Assembly (NCBI GenBank): GCA_001642415.1
Contig: LTDK01000174.1
Coordinates: 1-64,000 of the forward strand
From: Nematocida ironsii
Lineage: Eukaryota > Microsporidia
Length of the DNA stretch: 64,000 nt
Direction of reading: 5' to 3'
Shown piece after piece: positions 1-9,752 of this stretch (position 1 is the first letter of the stretch; every line of letters begins with the position of its first letter). A model generated the notes under the pieces. It was given only the letters and a program-made list of their open reading frames with translations. It was not told the DNA's origin and searched no databases. The translations under genes and the position numbers were made by a program.

Positions 1-535
1 GGATACTCTTCATCTGTATGTACCCTTTGTTCGTGAAATAAAAAAAAATAGAAACCTTCTCTTCCTTTCATATTCAATTAAGTTGTATATTTATAATCAT
101 AATTATAGAGAACATTCTTTTCATAGATAAATTATGTTTAGCAAACAAATTATAGAATATTCTACAGATTATTAGTATTATAAGTCAGTATATTTACTAT
201 TCCAATTATTTCAGTGTAATATACATTTGATATACTTGCTTTATTATATTAAAGACTTCTAGTTGTATCTATAGGACAGTATATTTCAAAGAATATGCCA
301 AATTGTATGTACATACCCCTCTATTTTAATTAATCTCTACTTTAGGCCTATAAACATCTTTTTCTCCTATTTAAGAAAGATTCTTACCAATAATACTCTT
401 TGATTTATATTCGATACTTTCTATTATATGTAAGACATGCGCATGGATTTATTAAAATAAAATTAATTTATCTATTCTATTTTATCAAAAAAATTAAAAA
501 TATTTAACAAGCATTTAAAAATAATTTAACTATAC
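1..535. other. AT-rich intergenic stretch
   Basis: No convincing gene, tRNA or tandem repeat seen. Very AT-rich with scattered short homopolymers. The last 50 bases before the next start codon are nearly pure A/T and probably hold its promoter. Confidence 0.6.
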
Positions 536-3181
536 ATGAAATATAAGACAAAAGCACTTATTGCACTATCTATAATTGTGCAAGTAACAAACAGTACAAC
601 AGACCAAATATACTTAGAAGGAAGAATGCATAAAAGAAAAAGAGAAGAACAATTAAACACACCACAAAAAGTACAGAAATCTATCCCAGAGCCAAATAAT
701 ATTGAACATTCTGCATTAAATATATACCAACCACACCCAAGCACATATTATTATGCAGAAAATACACCTCAGCCGGGCTCTAGTGCATACCCGCATGAGA
801 CAACTCAAATGGGTGTTAAGATTTTGAATAGGGCTAAGCCAACATTTCCTACTCTTAGAGAAAGAAAAATAGCAAGCAGTAGTTCCTCTAACAATAAAGA
901 CAGCCCCATTTTATACTTTGAAGTATACAAATCAAATAGACAAAAAAATCCACACAATCTAATAAGAGAGTGTAATTTTCAAAATATATATGAATATTTA
1001 GTACCAAAAAATTTAAATGAAGTCAAAGAGCTGAGGATTAAAAAACAATTATTTATTTTACATTGGCAGACTAAACAATACCCAAACATATGGCTTCTTA
1101 TTAAAGATTTGGGCGATTCTATTAATGAAAGAATGCGTGTTATTGTTGATTTTTTAACTGACAAAACTATTTATAAACCCATTGCACAGATAGGATACTA
1201 TCCAAATATCTTAATGGATCTAATACAGTACGCCATAAAGAACGGGCCATATTCATATCTGTCTAGTATAGATGAATACACAATATCTGATGATCTATAT
1301 TTAAAAAGAAATCATACAGAAACTATTGGTGACATATGGGTTAAAAAAAGAATAAATCCATATTACTGCTTAAGAAGTCTGGCATTGATGGATGAGAATA
1401 ATTATAAAAACGCAGGCGCAAATACAGATGCCGAACTAAAACTAAAGAAAGCTTTGAATACTATTCTATACATACCCGAGATATATGAAGATATGCGGCT
1501 TATATCCAATGTGAATGTGACTAATTTAAGAGATTTAATTCTAAATGGAAAAATTGAACTTAGTAAAGATATTACATATAGTAAAAAACAAATATCAAAT
1601 ATGTTGAATGTTGTAAGCTATCTTATAGGGGTTGCACAAGAAAACCAGAGTTTAGAAAACTTTTCGTTTTCTAGTATAAAGAACATTCTCATAGGGACCG
1701 AGGTCTATTATGTGCTTAACTTAGCCATTAAGACATTGCACATGTTTTACTTATACTCACCAGATTTAGCTTGTATAGACACCAACTGGATAAATACACT
1801 GCATGTATCAAAGGATAGAAAGTATATGCTTTTACCAAGTGACAAAACCCACTATTTACTTGGAAGAAGTTCAATTATAGACCAGGAATACATAGAATTT
1901 AATGTAGAGGTAAGATTTGAGAACAAAATAGCCCATTCCAAGCTTTATTGCAATACAATAGATAAAAAAACAACACCTCTTTCTATCAAAGAACACTACC
2001 ATGTGCAGTTTGTAAACAATGCCAACCAGACTATTCAAATGATTCATATTCCTTTTTCTACTAAACAAACCTCAAATACTACATGTTTAGCATATGTTCA
2101 CAGAATTATAGACATAATACTATATATAAATAAAATATTCGGAAATAACCCATACCTAAATGAAGCTCAAATAGCCTATACAAACATATATCCATTTATT
2201 TTTAACAGAAAAACAAAAAAATGGGAAATAATTCACTATGAAAGCCATTATATGATGCTAACAGTGCAACAGCTAGAAAAAAATGGATATAATATTGTGT
2301 TTTATCTAATAGAAGAGAATATTATGCAAAGCGATCTTATGTTCATAGAATTTGAATGCGATGACTATAAACAGATCAATACAGATGACAAAAGTACCGA
2401 GCCCCAATCATCATTAAGTTCTCCAAGAATTCCTTTATTCCTTTCTAGTCTAATGATGTCTATTATAACATTCTTTGACCTTGATTTAGGGGATGTATCC
2501 AAAGAATATTTTGCTCGGCACTATAGCTATAAGAATATGGTCCCTATTAAAGTTAAATATAAAGACCAGGATTATCAGAGGCTTAAGAATTCTAAAAATG
2601 AAAAGTTATTAAGGAATCTTAAATCTTACTATAATAACTTCATTATAAAAAACTCAAATGACCTATATGAAGACATACACTGCTATTGCATGAATATTCG
2701 AGAAGAATGGAATGGCATGACATGCCATCTGAAGTGGGAGTTTCGAATATATAAAAGTGTAAATGAGTATACCAGGTATGCATTTAATAATACAGACATG
2801 GATGAAAGGCCATGCTCTCAGAATTTGGAAAAAAACATTATTAAATCCTTTATGGATACAGCAATTAACACACAACCAGACAGTGGCATGGCCAACTATG
2901 GATTCGTTTTTTATAAATCATCAGATGGTGATTATAATAGTTCTCCAATTGTTTGTTATAACATGAATAAAGTACTTAGTACATTTTCGACAAAACAAGA
3001 GCACGCTGGCGACTCTAGTAAATATTCAGAGAAACTCAATCAGACTAAGTTGTTAGAAATACTAAACGCTTCACGTGGGATTATTTATATAAAAAACACA
3101 GATTATAGAATGTCAAACTATGGTCTACATACAGAGATTCTAGACATCTTAACACAGCCATTTGATAGCTACATAGAATAA
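536..3181 (+). CDS. large putative secreted protein, unknown function
   Basis: An 881-residue ORF from an ATG. Residues 1-20 look like a signal peptide (basic start, then a hydrophobic run ending near N19-S20), so the product is probably secreted or placed on the cell surface; this is inference. Residues 20-110 are polar and low in complexity. The rest is globular, rich in Tyr, Asn and Ile, with no family I can name firmly. One stretch (about 560-590) ends in a W-E-I-I-H-Y ... Y-N-I-V-F-Y-L pattern that faintly recalls the end of a ubiquitin-specific protease fold, but a clear Cys box is not evident. Microsporidia, Nematocida included, carry large lineage-specific secreted families of this size and this could be one. 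Codon choice is more AT-rich than in the core genes further along. The stop codon is followed at once by A/T-rich DNA. Confidence 0.85.
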   Translation: MKYKTKALIALSIIVQVTNSTTDQIYLEGRMHKRKREEQLNTPQKVQKSIPEPNNIEHSALNIYQPHPSTYYYAENTPQPGSSAYPHETTQMGVKILNRAKPTFPTLRERKIASSSSSNNKDSPILYFEVYKSNRQKNPHNLIRECNFQNIYEYLVPKNLNEVKELRIKKQLFILHWQTKQYPNIWLLIKDLGDSINERMRVIVDFLTDKTIYKPIAQIGYYPNILMDLIQYAIKNGPYSYLSSIDEYTISDDLYLKRNHTETIGDIWVKKRINPYYCLRSLALMDENNYKNAGANTDAELKLKKALNTILYIPEIYEDMRLISNVNVTNLRDLILNGKIELSKDITYSKKQISNMLNVVSYLIGVAQENQSLENFSFSSIKNILIGTEVYYVLNLAIKTLHMFYLYSPDLACIDTNWINTLHVSKDRKYMLLPSDKTHYLLGRSSIIDQEYIEFNVEVRFENKIAHSKLYCNTIDKKTTPLSIKEHYHVQFVNNANQTIQMIHIPFSTKQTSNTTCLAYVHRIIDIILYINKIFGNNPYLNEAQIAYTNIYPFIFNRKTKKWEIIHYESHYMMLTVQQLEKNGYNIVFYLIEENIMQSDLMFIEFECDDYKQINTDDKSTEPQSSLSSPRIPLFLSSLMMSIITFFDLDLGDVSKEYFARHYSYKNMVPIKVKYKDQDYQRLKNSKNEKLLRNLKSYYNNFIIKNSNDLYEDIHCYCMNIREEWNGMTCHLKWEFRIYKSVNEYTRYAFNNTDMDERPCSQNLEKNIIKSFMDTAINTQPDSGMANYGFVFYKSSDGDYNSSPIVCYNMNKVLSTFSTKQEHAGDSSKYSEKLNQTKLLEILNASRGIIYIKNTDYRMSNYGLHTEILDILTQPFDSYIE

Positions 3182-3604
3182 AAATAACTTATATGTTATT
3201 TTATGATCGTTTATAGGCAATGTAAAATATAATAAGAAAATCTTAAATATTAACAGAAGCCTAATATAAAATACTATGAAATACATAAAACAGACCAAAA
3301 CAATAAACAGCCAGTTTAATAAACTGTTTAAACTAAAAAACAACAGTCTTCTCGCACGGCCATGTCTTAGATAATGTGCGCTAACATTTTTACATTAAAT
3401 ATTAAAGTTCAGTTTGGCTCTATAACACAAACAGCATTGTTTATTTTATATCAAGAACTTGTAACACAAAATAGCTGTAATTTTCAAACTATCTGCAGTA
3501 GCCATTCTGTAATTCTATTATTATTTGTTAACTTACTATAGAATAAAAAGCAATTTGCATTATAGAAATAAAAATAAGAATAAAATTTCGAGTATATTGT
3601 AAAA
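3182..3604. other. intergenic, no gene seen
   Basis: AT-rich spacer. One minus-strand ORF across the boundary is hydrophobic, low in complexity and not supported as a gene. Confidence 0.5.
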
Positions 3605-3814
3605 ATGCAATCCAAATTAATAAATCATTTATTTGCAGGACATGTAGGAGGCGTATTGTTAAAAAGAAAACATATAATAATTTCTTCATTTAGCCAGTTA
3701 AAATTTAAGAAAGGTGATATTGTTGCTATCGCTAATTTGTACATGCCATTTGTTAGTACAAGTTTGAGGGATTTATATCTAAGAACGCTTTTTGAAAATA
3801 ACCTTGCTTTCTAA
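3605..3814 (+). CDS. possible small protein, 69 residues
   Basis: An ATG-started ORF of 69 residues in an otherwise empty 1 kb. It has an ordered mix of hydrophobic and basic residues (L-L-K-R-K-H-I-I-I, then F-K-K-G-D-I-V) rather than an AT-run composition, which argues weakly for a real gene. No family recognised, no signal peptide and no clear membrane helix. It could equally be a chance ORF. Confidence 0.35.
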   Translation: MQSKLINHLFAGHVGGVLLKRKHIIISSFSQLKFKKGDIVAIANLYMPFVSTSLRDLYLRTLFENNLAF

Positions 3815-4244
3815 TAGAAGCCATCAATAAACACCATAGTATTATAGCTTACTCTATATAAGCGCACACATAATATTTTCTTACATTTTATAATGCTAAA
3901 AATAAATACCAAAACCACTTAGGAGTATTCTACTCTTACCACAACTAAGGATCAAAATCTACTTGAGCACAGGGATTTAACAAGTAGTTACTGAAAAAAC
4001 AATATATAACTACTATCCTAGGTTTTATATAGCATAGATATACAAAGCTTTACTACGTAGCCAGTTAAAAATTAAATAAATATTATTGCATATTAGAACT
4101 AATAGTAATAAAAGTTTGAGCAGATATAAATTGAAAGTGGTAAGCCTTCTGATAACTAGCACAGAATTCGCTGGTAATTAAACACAACAAAGAACATCTG
4201 ATTAAAATATACAGCTGCATACGGTGAAATGCTGAAATTTCGGG
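3815..4244. other. intergenic, 3' flank of minus-strand gene
   Basis: AT-rich spacer with no gene seen. Its right end carries a TTTCGGGTTATAT element that overlaps the stop codon of the next gene. Confidence 0.5.
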
Positions 4245-4250
4245 TTATAT
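4238..4250. repeat. TTTCGGGTTATAT element, copy at a stop codon
   Basis: One of seven exact copies of TTTCGGGTTA in the window. Here it overlaps the TAA stop (4245-4247) of the minus-strand gene. Function unknown; it could act in transcription start, transcript end or chromatin. Confidence 0.55.
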
Positions 4251-5120
4251 GGGGGTAGAAGAAGTTCCAGTCCCTCTTCTCATAATAGTGTCATATGCTT
4301 TTGTAGCAGCAGATGAAATGTTATCCTCAGAGGATTCTATTTCTTCTTGCTTCTTTGATTTTCTATGGCTTTTTTGTCTTCTCTGTGATTTACTGGAATG
4401 AGATTCCTTTGATTTTTTGGATGAGGGCCTGCTTGCATACTCAGGACTGCTTTCAGAGATATCCGTGGAAGCGTATCCACCTAGTATATTTATAATTTTA
4501 TTTTTCGATCGCCTCTCGTGTTTATTCTTCTTTGGCGTTAGAATCGCCCTTAGTGCATCCAGTGTTTCTACCTTTTTATCCAGATTTTCTAGCAATTTGC
4601 TTACAAGGGGAGTTTCTCTGGAGGTTCCCTTTATCTTGTTTGCCATTGCTAGATTCACTGGTGGAAGAGACTTTGTTATACTACTTAAAGAAATTTTATG
4701 GTCGAGGTTTTCTTTTGAAACATATGTATGCACAGTCACCTGGTCTGAAAAGGTTACTCTTTTTTCATTTAGGTCTGATGAGTAGTCCTCAGTTTCTTCT
4801 ACCTTTACCTTTTTCTTTTTTGATTTGATAATTCTTTTTGCAAGCAAATAGGGGAAAAAGACACATTTTTTCAGAAACAGTTTAATTTTCTTTCCTCTAT
4901 TTTTCTTTGGCTTATTGCTCTCTTTTTTCTTCTTATCGTCCTCCTTATTTCTCTTAGAAATTGAAGAACGTGAGACAGATCCAGACTTTCTTCTGGACCT
5001 ACTGTCGCTTAGGCTAGAGATAGACACTCTTCTCTCTGCCGGAGATGAATATTCCGAGTCCGAAAAATCTACAGAATCAGATGTGCTGGTTCGTTTTAAA
5101 CCACCCTTCCTCTTTCCCAT
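4245..5120 (-). CDS. basic, serine-rich low-complexity protein with an RVTF motif
   Basis: A 291-residue protein dominated by Ser, Lys and Arg, with many RRxS/SRRS-type phospho-acceptor stretches (residues 1-60 and 220-270) and a lysine-rich centre (about 60-105) containing a short hydrophobic patch. At about residue 120 it reads K-R-V-T-F-S-D, a textbook fit to the RVxF docking motif of protein phosphatase 1; that it binds PP1 is inference. No enzymatic domain seen. The ATG lies 13 bp after a CCCCC run on the coding strand (CCCCCATAAATACAC-ATG), with a TATATAAAC box behind it, matching the microsporidian promoter layout. Likely nuclear from its composition. No family assigned. Confidence 0.8.
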   Translation of the reverse strand: MGKRKGGLKRTSTSDSVDFSDSEYSSPAERRVSISSLSDSRSRRKSGSVSRSSISKRNKEDDKKKKESNKPKKNRGKKIKLFLKKCVFFPYLLAKRIIKSKKKKVKVEETEDYSSDLNEKRVTFSDQVTVHTYVSKENLDHKISLSSITKSLPPVNLAMANKIKGTSRETPLVSKLLENLDKKVETLDALRAILTPKKNKHERRSKNKIINILGGYASTDISESSPEYASRPSSKKSKESHSSKSQRRQKSHRKSKKQEEIESSEDNISSAATKAYDTIMRRGTGTSSTPI

Positions 5121-5734
5121 GTGTATTTATGGGGGTATTTGTTTATATACACTTTTGCGTTTCATGCGCATGTTTCAAGTTTCAAACACAGACAATGTGA
5201 TTTTTATTGATTATTCAATATAATGCAGGACTGACATGTATTGCACATTAAATATATCAGAAAAATTCAAATCAATCGATTGTTTATACATCATTTATTT
5301 CAAAATATTTCGGGTTATATGATTTTATTCAAACTCTTTGTCTATTGCTACAGCTTGCACACAATTTAAGCTAGTTTGTAAGGCTAGAAAATATAACCAA
5401 GACACTGTGGGCAATTTCTATAGATATAGCATTGACAGAGAAAGCATAACATAAACCTATACAAGCCCAGCCGTTCATTAAAGATAAAAAATACATTTTA
5501 TATAAAAATAACAAAGACGTCAACGATGTGCTTAAATTTTATTGTACCCTTTAACTGTCCATTAAGGATTTATAAGGAAATTAAAATAGGTGGACAATGG
5601 GATACTTCTTAAATACATAATCATTTAAACCAAACTACTTTTGTTCATACAGAATAGAACTAAGCAACCCCAGATACAATGATACGTATTTCAGTTTTAT
5701 TATTGATAACTGCAAAGTAAAGCCTGGAAATGGC
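5121..5734. other. intergenic between two minus-strand genes
   Basis: 614 bp with no supported gene. It contains the promoter of the basic protein (TATATAAAC, CCCCC near 5125-5150) and a TTTCGGGTTATAT element at 5308-5320. Confidence 0.5.
5308..5320. repeat. TTTCGGGTTATAT element, intergenic copy
   Basis: Identical over 13 bases to the copies at 4238 and 44872. Here the flank is ATATTTCGGGTTATAT, so A/T-rich arms sit on both sides of the CGGG core. About 190 bp upstream of the minus-strand basic protein. Confidence 0.55.
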
Positions 5735-6313
5735 TTATTCTTCTTCTTCCTCTTCTTCCTCAACAGACTCTTGAACAAGCCCAGAGCTACGTGAGCTGCG
5801 CTTTGTTTTAGTGCTACTTTTTGAACTAGAGCTGCTCTTTGCACTAGAGCTGCTTGTTGTTGTTTCACTCTGTTGCTGTTGTCTGGCAAGTCTTGCATAC
5901 TCGGGAGGAAGTGTGGTGTGCATTGAGGAAGCAGAATCTGCCTTTACAGAGGCTCCCATTCCAATCAACGCACTCAGTATTTCTAATTTAGAGTTAGGTC
6001 CTAAATCATTCAAAGAAAGCGGCTCTTCAATTGGGAGATATAGCGTAACTCGTAGCGCTGTTCTGAGCTTAAGTCTTCTTGCTATACTATCAGCATTTTT
6101 ACCCTTATTCCATCCATTTATAAGCTTCATCTGCTCTTTGCTTAACTTACCTACCTGAACCTCTCCACTGTCAGTTGAATCTATGGCAGATTTGTGACTG
6201 CTTATATCAGTTGACGATCCTCCAACTGTAGTGCCATTGGATGTTACTGTGCTGGCTTGTACCATCACCCCTCCTAGTGCTAATATAATTCCTAAAGAAC
6301 TTAATATCTTCAT
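5735..6313 (-). CDS. small putative secreted protein with acidic tail
   Basis: 192 residues from the ATG at 6313. The frame stays open upstream only from a TTG, and the ATG form begins with a clean signal peptide (M-K-I-L-S-S, a hydrophobic stretch, then V-Q-A-S). The mature part has a Ser/Thr/Gly-rich segment, a central block with L-R-V-T-L-Y-L-P and a leucine-rich stretch, a QQQQ/Ser-rich low-complexity region, basic KTKRSSRSS, and a run of about eight Glu at the C-terminus. No known domain. Secretion plus low complexity suggest a spore, surface or host-exposed protein, but that is inference. The leader holds ATG-AAG-CAA-TGA, a three-codon ORF whose TGA overlaps the main ATG. Two G-runs lie just upstream, and an AACCCGAAA element is about 80 bp back. 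Confidence 0.8.
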   Translation of the reverse strand: MKILSSLGIILALGGVMVQASTVTSNGTTVGGSSTDISSHKSAIDSTDSGEVQVGKLSKEQMKLINGWNKGKNADSIARRLKLRTALRVTLYLPIEEPLSLNDLGPNSKLEILSALIGMGASVKADSASSMHTTLPPEYARLARQQQQSETTTSSSSAKSSSSSKSSTKTKRSSRSSGLVQESVEEEEEEEE

Positions 6314-6517
6314 TGCTTCATTTCCCGGCCCCAGGTTATATACATACAACTCAAACAAATATTCATAGTGCACCAATAAACATATAATGGAAAACCCGAA
6401 ACAAAAAATCTGCAACAGTTGAGAGAAAATTATTCCTGTATAGAATAGATCTAAAGATCCAACAAATGTAACCTAGTACTATCTCTATACCATAAATCGA
6501 ATCTTACAGCACCAATT

Positions 6518-7330
6518 TTACACCCACGAAGCAAGTTTGAGATATGCCCGTAGTATTGAGTATATACTCCACTCAGTAGACTTTGCAGTGTTTCCTAGCG
6601 AAGACTTGTATTTAGTTATAATCTCAGACACTTTCTTCTGAGCCATCTCTGTACCACTCATAGAAAGTGTCAAGTAAATATCATCTATCACACCACAAAA
6701 CACCAGTGCACAAACAAGAATGTCCATTTTCAAAACATCACACTCTTCGTACGTGCACTCTCCAGTTAGATACGTGGTTAGATCAAGGATAATTTTTGAC
6801 TTAACGCCTTTAAAAGAAACATCCTCTGTTGGAGCAGACGACTTCTGGTTAGTTACTAAGTTAATAAATGCTTTTGTCTTACTTTTGCCTTTTCTTAGTA
6901 TTTTTTTTTCAACTAAACTCTTTCCCACCCTTTTTCTTGTGTTTCGTATGTGGTACTTGTCTTTCTTAATCGAGTATGTCTCTCCATTCAAAAGAAGTAG
7001 CCAGGATTTGATCGGCTTAGGATGCACTGCTTTCTTGATGTTGTGATAGACTTCATCATGCAGTTCATCTATAAACATGTATCCATCGCGCACAAAAACA
7101 ATTCCATTTGCATCTATAGTAATCCCCCCACGCAAAACAAGCTCGCACAGAAGCAATGCCCGAAGTGTCATTGAAATTGGGTCGTACATTCCAGGGATGG
7201 ATAGCTGGCCCGATGCCGTGGTAAATACAACAAGGATTTCTGATAGATTTAAGTCAGTCTTAAGCCGCTTCAGAGAAGAAAATGCATTTTCTTGCTTTAC
7301 ATCTCTTCTTCTAGGAGAAAACTCATCCAT
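6518..7330 (-). CDS. VPS74: GOLPH3/Vps74-like Golgi PI4P-binding protein
   Basis: 270 residues that fit the GPP34 family across nearly their whole length: L-N-L-S-E-I-L (about 28), R-A-L-L-L-C-E-L-V-L-R-G (about 57), the tryptophan segment W-L-L-L-L-N-G-E-T (about 108) and R-K-R-V-G-K-S-L-V-E-K (about 131). In yeast and animals this protein binds PI4P on Golgi membranes and retains glycosyltransferases by packing them into COPI vesicles. The N-terminus is short and basic (SPRRR). The start ATG is 26 bp after the stop of the RasGEF gene on the same strand, so the two may share transcription. A Golgi syntaxin (Sed5) is also present in this window. Confidence 0.92.
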   Translation of the reverse strand: MDEFSPRRRDVKQENAFSSLKRLKTDLNLSEILVVFTTASGQLSIPGMYDPISMTLRALLLCELVLRGGITIDANGIVFVRDGYMFIDELHDEVYHNIKKAVHPKPIKSWLLLLNGETYSIKKDKYHIRNTRKRVGKSLVEKKILRKGKSKTKAFINLVTNQKSSAPTEDVSFKGVKSKIILDLTTYLTGECTYEECDVLKMDILVCALVFCGVIDDIYLTLSMSGTEMAQKKVSEIITKYKSSLGNTAKSTEWSIYSILRAYLKLASWV

Positions 7331-7356
7331 TCAAGTAAAAAGAAAATAATCTTTAT

Positions 7357-8238
7357 TCATTCTAATGAAATAAAATGAGAATGTTCCAAAAACAGAAAAC
7401 ATCCAGAATATAGCACAGAGCCGTCCTTCCCGATGGCCATTCGGATATCTTTCATGTTTCTGAATTTATGTATTATAGCATGGTTTATTTTCTCATCAAC
7501 ATCTTTTGGTGGTTGTGCCCTTATATAGTTTAAGTATTCAATGATCCTTCTAAACTTAGCCGGTGTGTCTTTATCGTTTTTGTTGTAACTGGCATCAATT
7601 AAGTGCTTTTCTATTGTTTTTACGTCTCTTATGTACAGCGTATTGACTGATTGCAGCTCTTTCTCTGTTTCCTGGGAGATTTCCTCTGTGGCTTTTGTAA
7701 GCAAATCAAATATTTGCTCTTTTAGTATCCTTGGAGGGTTCGTCTTCATTATCCCACTGTAAATCGAAGTTAGACTATTTCTGTTGTTTTTGTCTAATAA
7801 TTTTTCCATCACACCTTTCCAGTGGTTCTGTGCAGCCTCAACTTCGCTCTGCGCGTGGAACTGTCTTTTTTCAGAGGAAGACTTCTTCTGGGGCTCTTCG
7901 CACTCAAATATGCTTGATGTAACATAGGAGGAGAGGCCATTTGTAAACTTTATGTACCCTGCCAAGGTGGGGGAGACTTCTTCCTCATTCTCATAGTTGA
8001 ATTTAAGAATTTCAACAGGAGTTATGTCAATTAGAATTCTTATCTCTATCAGCGTTAGCTGCTCGGCAAGAGACTCTGCGTCAATAGTGCACAAGTCTAA
8101 GGCTTCTGCCTCAGATATTTTAGAGATAATCTCTTTTTCGTCAATTTCCTTCTGCTTGGTCTTTTTTCCTTCTGACTTATGTGGTTTTTTTGTATCTTTT
8201 AACTTTTCTCGCTTCTTTTCATACTCAGACCGTATCAT
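7357..8238 (-). CDS. reduced RasGEF (CDC25-like) domain protein
   Basis: 293 residues, nearly all one CDC25-homology domain. L-A-E-Q-L-T-L-I-E at 57-65 is the hallmark first helix. N-G-L-S-S-Y-V (100-106) matches the N-x-L-S-x-W-V segment, N-R-N-S-L-T-S-I-Y-S-G (152-162) matches the N-N-F-x-S-L-x-A-I-x-S-G hairpin region, L-Y-I-R-D-V matches the Y-L-x-D-L strand, and K-F-R-R-I-I-E-Y-L (228-236) matches the K-x-R-x-I-A-x-I-L helix. Such proteins load GTP on Ras-family GTPases. There is no separate N-terminal Ras exchange motif, only a lysine-rich tail of about 40 residues, so this is close to a minimal exchange factor. Activity and target cannot be read from the sequence. Confidence 0.85.
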   Translation of the reverse strand: MIRSEYEKKREKLKDTKKPHKSEGKKTKQKEIDEKEIISKISEAEALDLCTIDAESLAEQLTLIEIRILIDITPVEILKFNYENEEEVSPTLAGYIKFTNGLSSYVTSSIFECEEPQKKSSSEKRQFHAQSEVEAAQNHWKGVMEKLLDKNNRNSLTSIYSGIMKTNPPRILKEQIFDLLTKATEEISQETEKELQSVNTLYIRDVKTIEKHLIDASYNKNDKDTPAKFRRIIEYLNYIRAQPPKDVDEKINHAIIHKFRNMKDIRMAIGKDGSVLYSGCFLFLEHSHFISLE

Positions 8239-8895
8239 TCTAAGGTTTTAAAATTATTGTTTTAGGTTTATACCTCAGAAATCCAGAGTATTATCCAGAT
8301 ATTAAAGGTTATAAACATAAATTGACATATAATTGTAAGATACAAACAAATGCATCCTTGTTTTTAAAGAAAAAAAAGATAGTCTAAATATATCTATATT
8401 TTATTGTTTCTTCCAGTTATCTACCCTTTCTTCATGAAACAGTATATAGAATTCTGTGCTATTTTATACCAGTTATGTCGAACATGAAATATCCCCAAAA
8501 CTCCCATTAAATTTTATATTTTTATATATGTCTTCAGAATATTTCTTTACTTTTTCGGGTATGGGTTTATTTTTTTAATTTCTACTTAAATTAAAATATC
8601 CTTAGTCTGTTCAAGTTATAGCGGAATATTTCGAACATTTTGACTCTTCTAACATGTTTGGATTATGATTAACAACAGCAAACAAGTTAAATCCCGAGGA
8701 GAAATCCACAAAGACAGCATTTATAAGATTCTATCTTAGACAAAAACCTTACACCACATATAAGTGTCTAACAAAAAGATATATAAATAGCCAATCGATG
8801 GGTAATAGAAAAGAGATAGGTTTGGCGAATGCCGCACAATGGGTAAAACAATGCGCGGGGGTTTCCACGGCCCAAATGATAAGCTTATTTAACAT
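8239..8895. other. intergenic with a GC-richer patch
   Basis: 657 bp with no protein gene seen. A CGGG element (TTTTTCGGGTATGGG) lies at 8551-8565. A noticeably GC-richer patch at about 8826-8876 stands out from the AT-rich flanks, but it does not fold into any RNA I can name. Confidence 0.45.
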
Positions 8896-9732
8896 TTATT
8901 TAGTGCTCTCTTCAACCGGAAGAGGGACAGCTTCTTTTCTACACATGGGGCATTCATTTGAATAGCTAGTTAGCCACTCAGACACACATTCGCTGTGAAA
9001 TGTATGGTGGCAGATCAGCTTTCGGATAGTCTCTTCTTTCTCTATATTCTGCAGGCAGATTGGGCACTCCCCTTCGCCCCCCTCTGCTTTTACTTCGGGT
9101 ATTTCTGCCTCTAAGTCTTCTTTGCCTACTGTTTTTCGCTGAGGAGAATTCTCTTCTAAGTAATATGTGATTGTAAATATAATACTGCGTGCATGTGGGG
9201 AGTTTTGTTCTGTGGCGCTTTCATTTGGTACGTTATTAAAAAAAGTATCAAACTCAATTGAATTTATAAAGTCTTGTGGTAGCGGATTTTCGCGTATGCT
9301 CTGCACTGCCAATAGAATGGCTCTAAATACGTCAAGTGGAATATATTGTGGAGAGGCTGTCTCCGAAGCTGGCTCTCCTTCCCCGGTCTCTCTGTTTTCT
9401 GGCTGGGCGCTCCCCTCAACACGAACATCTGGGCTGCTTTGTGCGCTGTCTGCAGGAGAGGGAGCTTCTGCATCGACGGTAGTGCTACGAACTTCTCTTG
9501 CATCTGGGCGCATAATAGCAAAAAGCCGGGATATGGTGTTCCTTGCTGCTTCTATTAACACCCGAGTGCCATCCCCAAGTGATGGCCGGGGACTTTCTAC
9601 TGCCTCCTCTAAAACAGATTCTGTGGGCTGCGCAGGTGCTGGCTGTGCCTCTTCTAACACGCTTTCCTCCACTTCATCTATGCTTCTTTTTAGTTCTTTG
9701 TTATAATTTTCCGCGCCAGTCTTTCGTTTCAT
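8896..9732 (-). CDS. RING-H2 finger protein, putative E3 ubiquitin ligase
   Basis: 278 residues. The C-terminus (about 222-266) is a complete C3H2C3 RING: C-P-I-C, then C-H-H-T-F-H-S-E-C, then C-P-M-C. The H2 form typically recruits E2 enzymes for ubiquitin transfer. The N-terminal 150 residues are acidic, Pro/Ala/Ser-rich and probably disordered, with two copies of S-V-L-E-E-A about 16 residues apart. A middle segment (about 135-185) looks helical. No membrane helix is obvious, so this is probably soluble. The base composition of the first half is more GC-rich than its neighbours. The upstream gene ends 20 bp away on the same strand. Confidence 0.88.
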   Translation of the reverse strand: MKRKTGAENYNKELKRSIDEVEESVLEEAQPAPAQPTESVLEEAVESPRPSLGDGTRVLIEAARNTISRLFAIMRPDAREVRSTTVDAEAPSPADSAQSSPDVRVEGSAQPENRETGEGEPASETASPQYIPLDVFRAILLAVQSIRENPLPQDFINSIEFDTFFNNVPNESATEQNSPHARSIIFTITYYLEENSPQRKTVGKEDLEAEIPEVKAEGGEGECPICLQNIEKEETIRKLICHHTFHSECVSEWLTSYSNECPMCRKEAVPLPVEESTK

Positions 9733-9752
9733 GCGCCAATTAAAACGAAATT

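Noticed and set aside
18..45. Similarity between TACCCTTTGTTCGTGAAA near the window start and TACCCTTTCTTCATGAAA near 8422
   Set aside because: Fewer than 20 matching bases with no extension on either side; could be chance.
8826..8876. GC-richer intergenic patch as a non-coding RNA
   Set aside because: No tRNA, snoRNA, SRP, RNase P or 5S features fit, and the self-pairing is weak. Kept only as a note in the intergenic entry.
9167..9743. Plus-strand frames of 66-179 codons opposite the RING gene
   Set aside because: Shadow frames in a GC-richer coding segment; the RING motif fixes the coding strand as minus.
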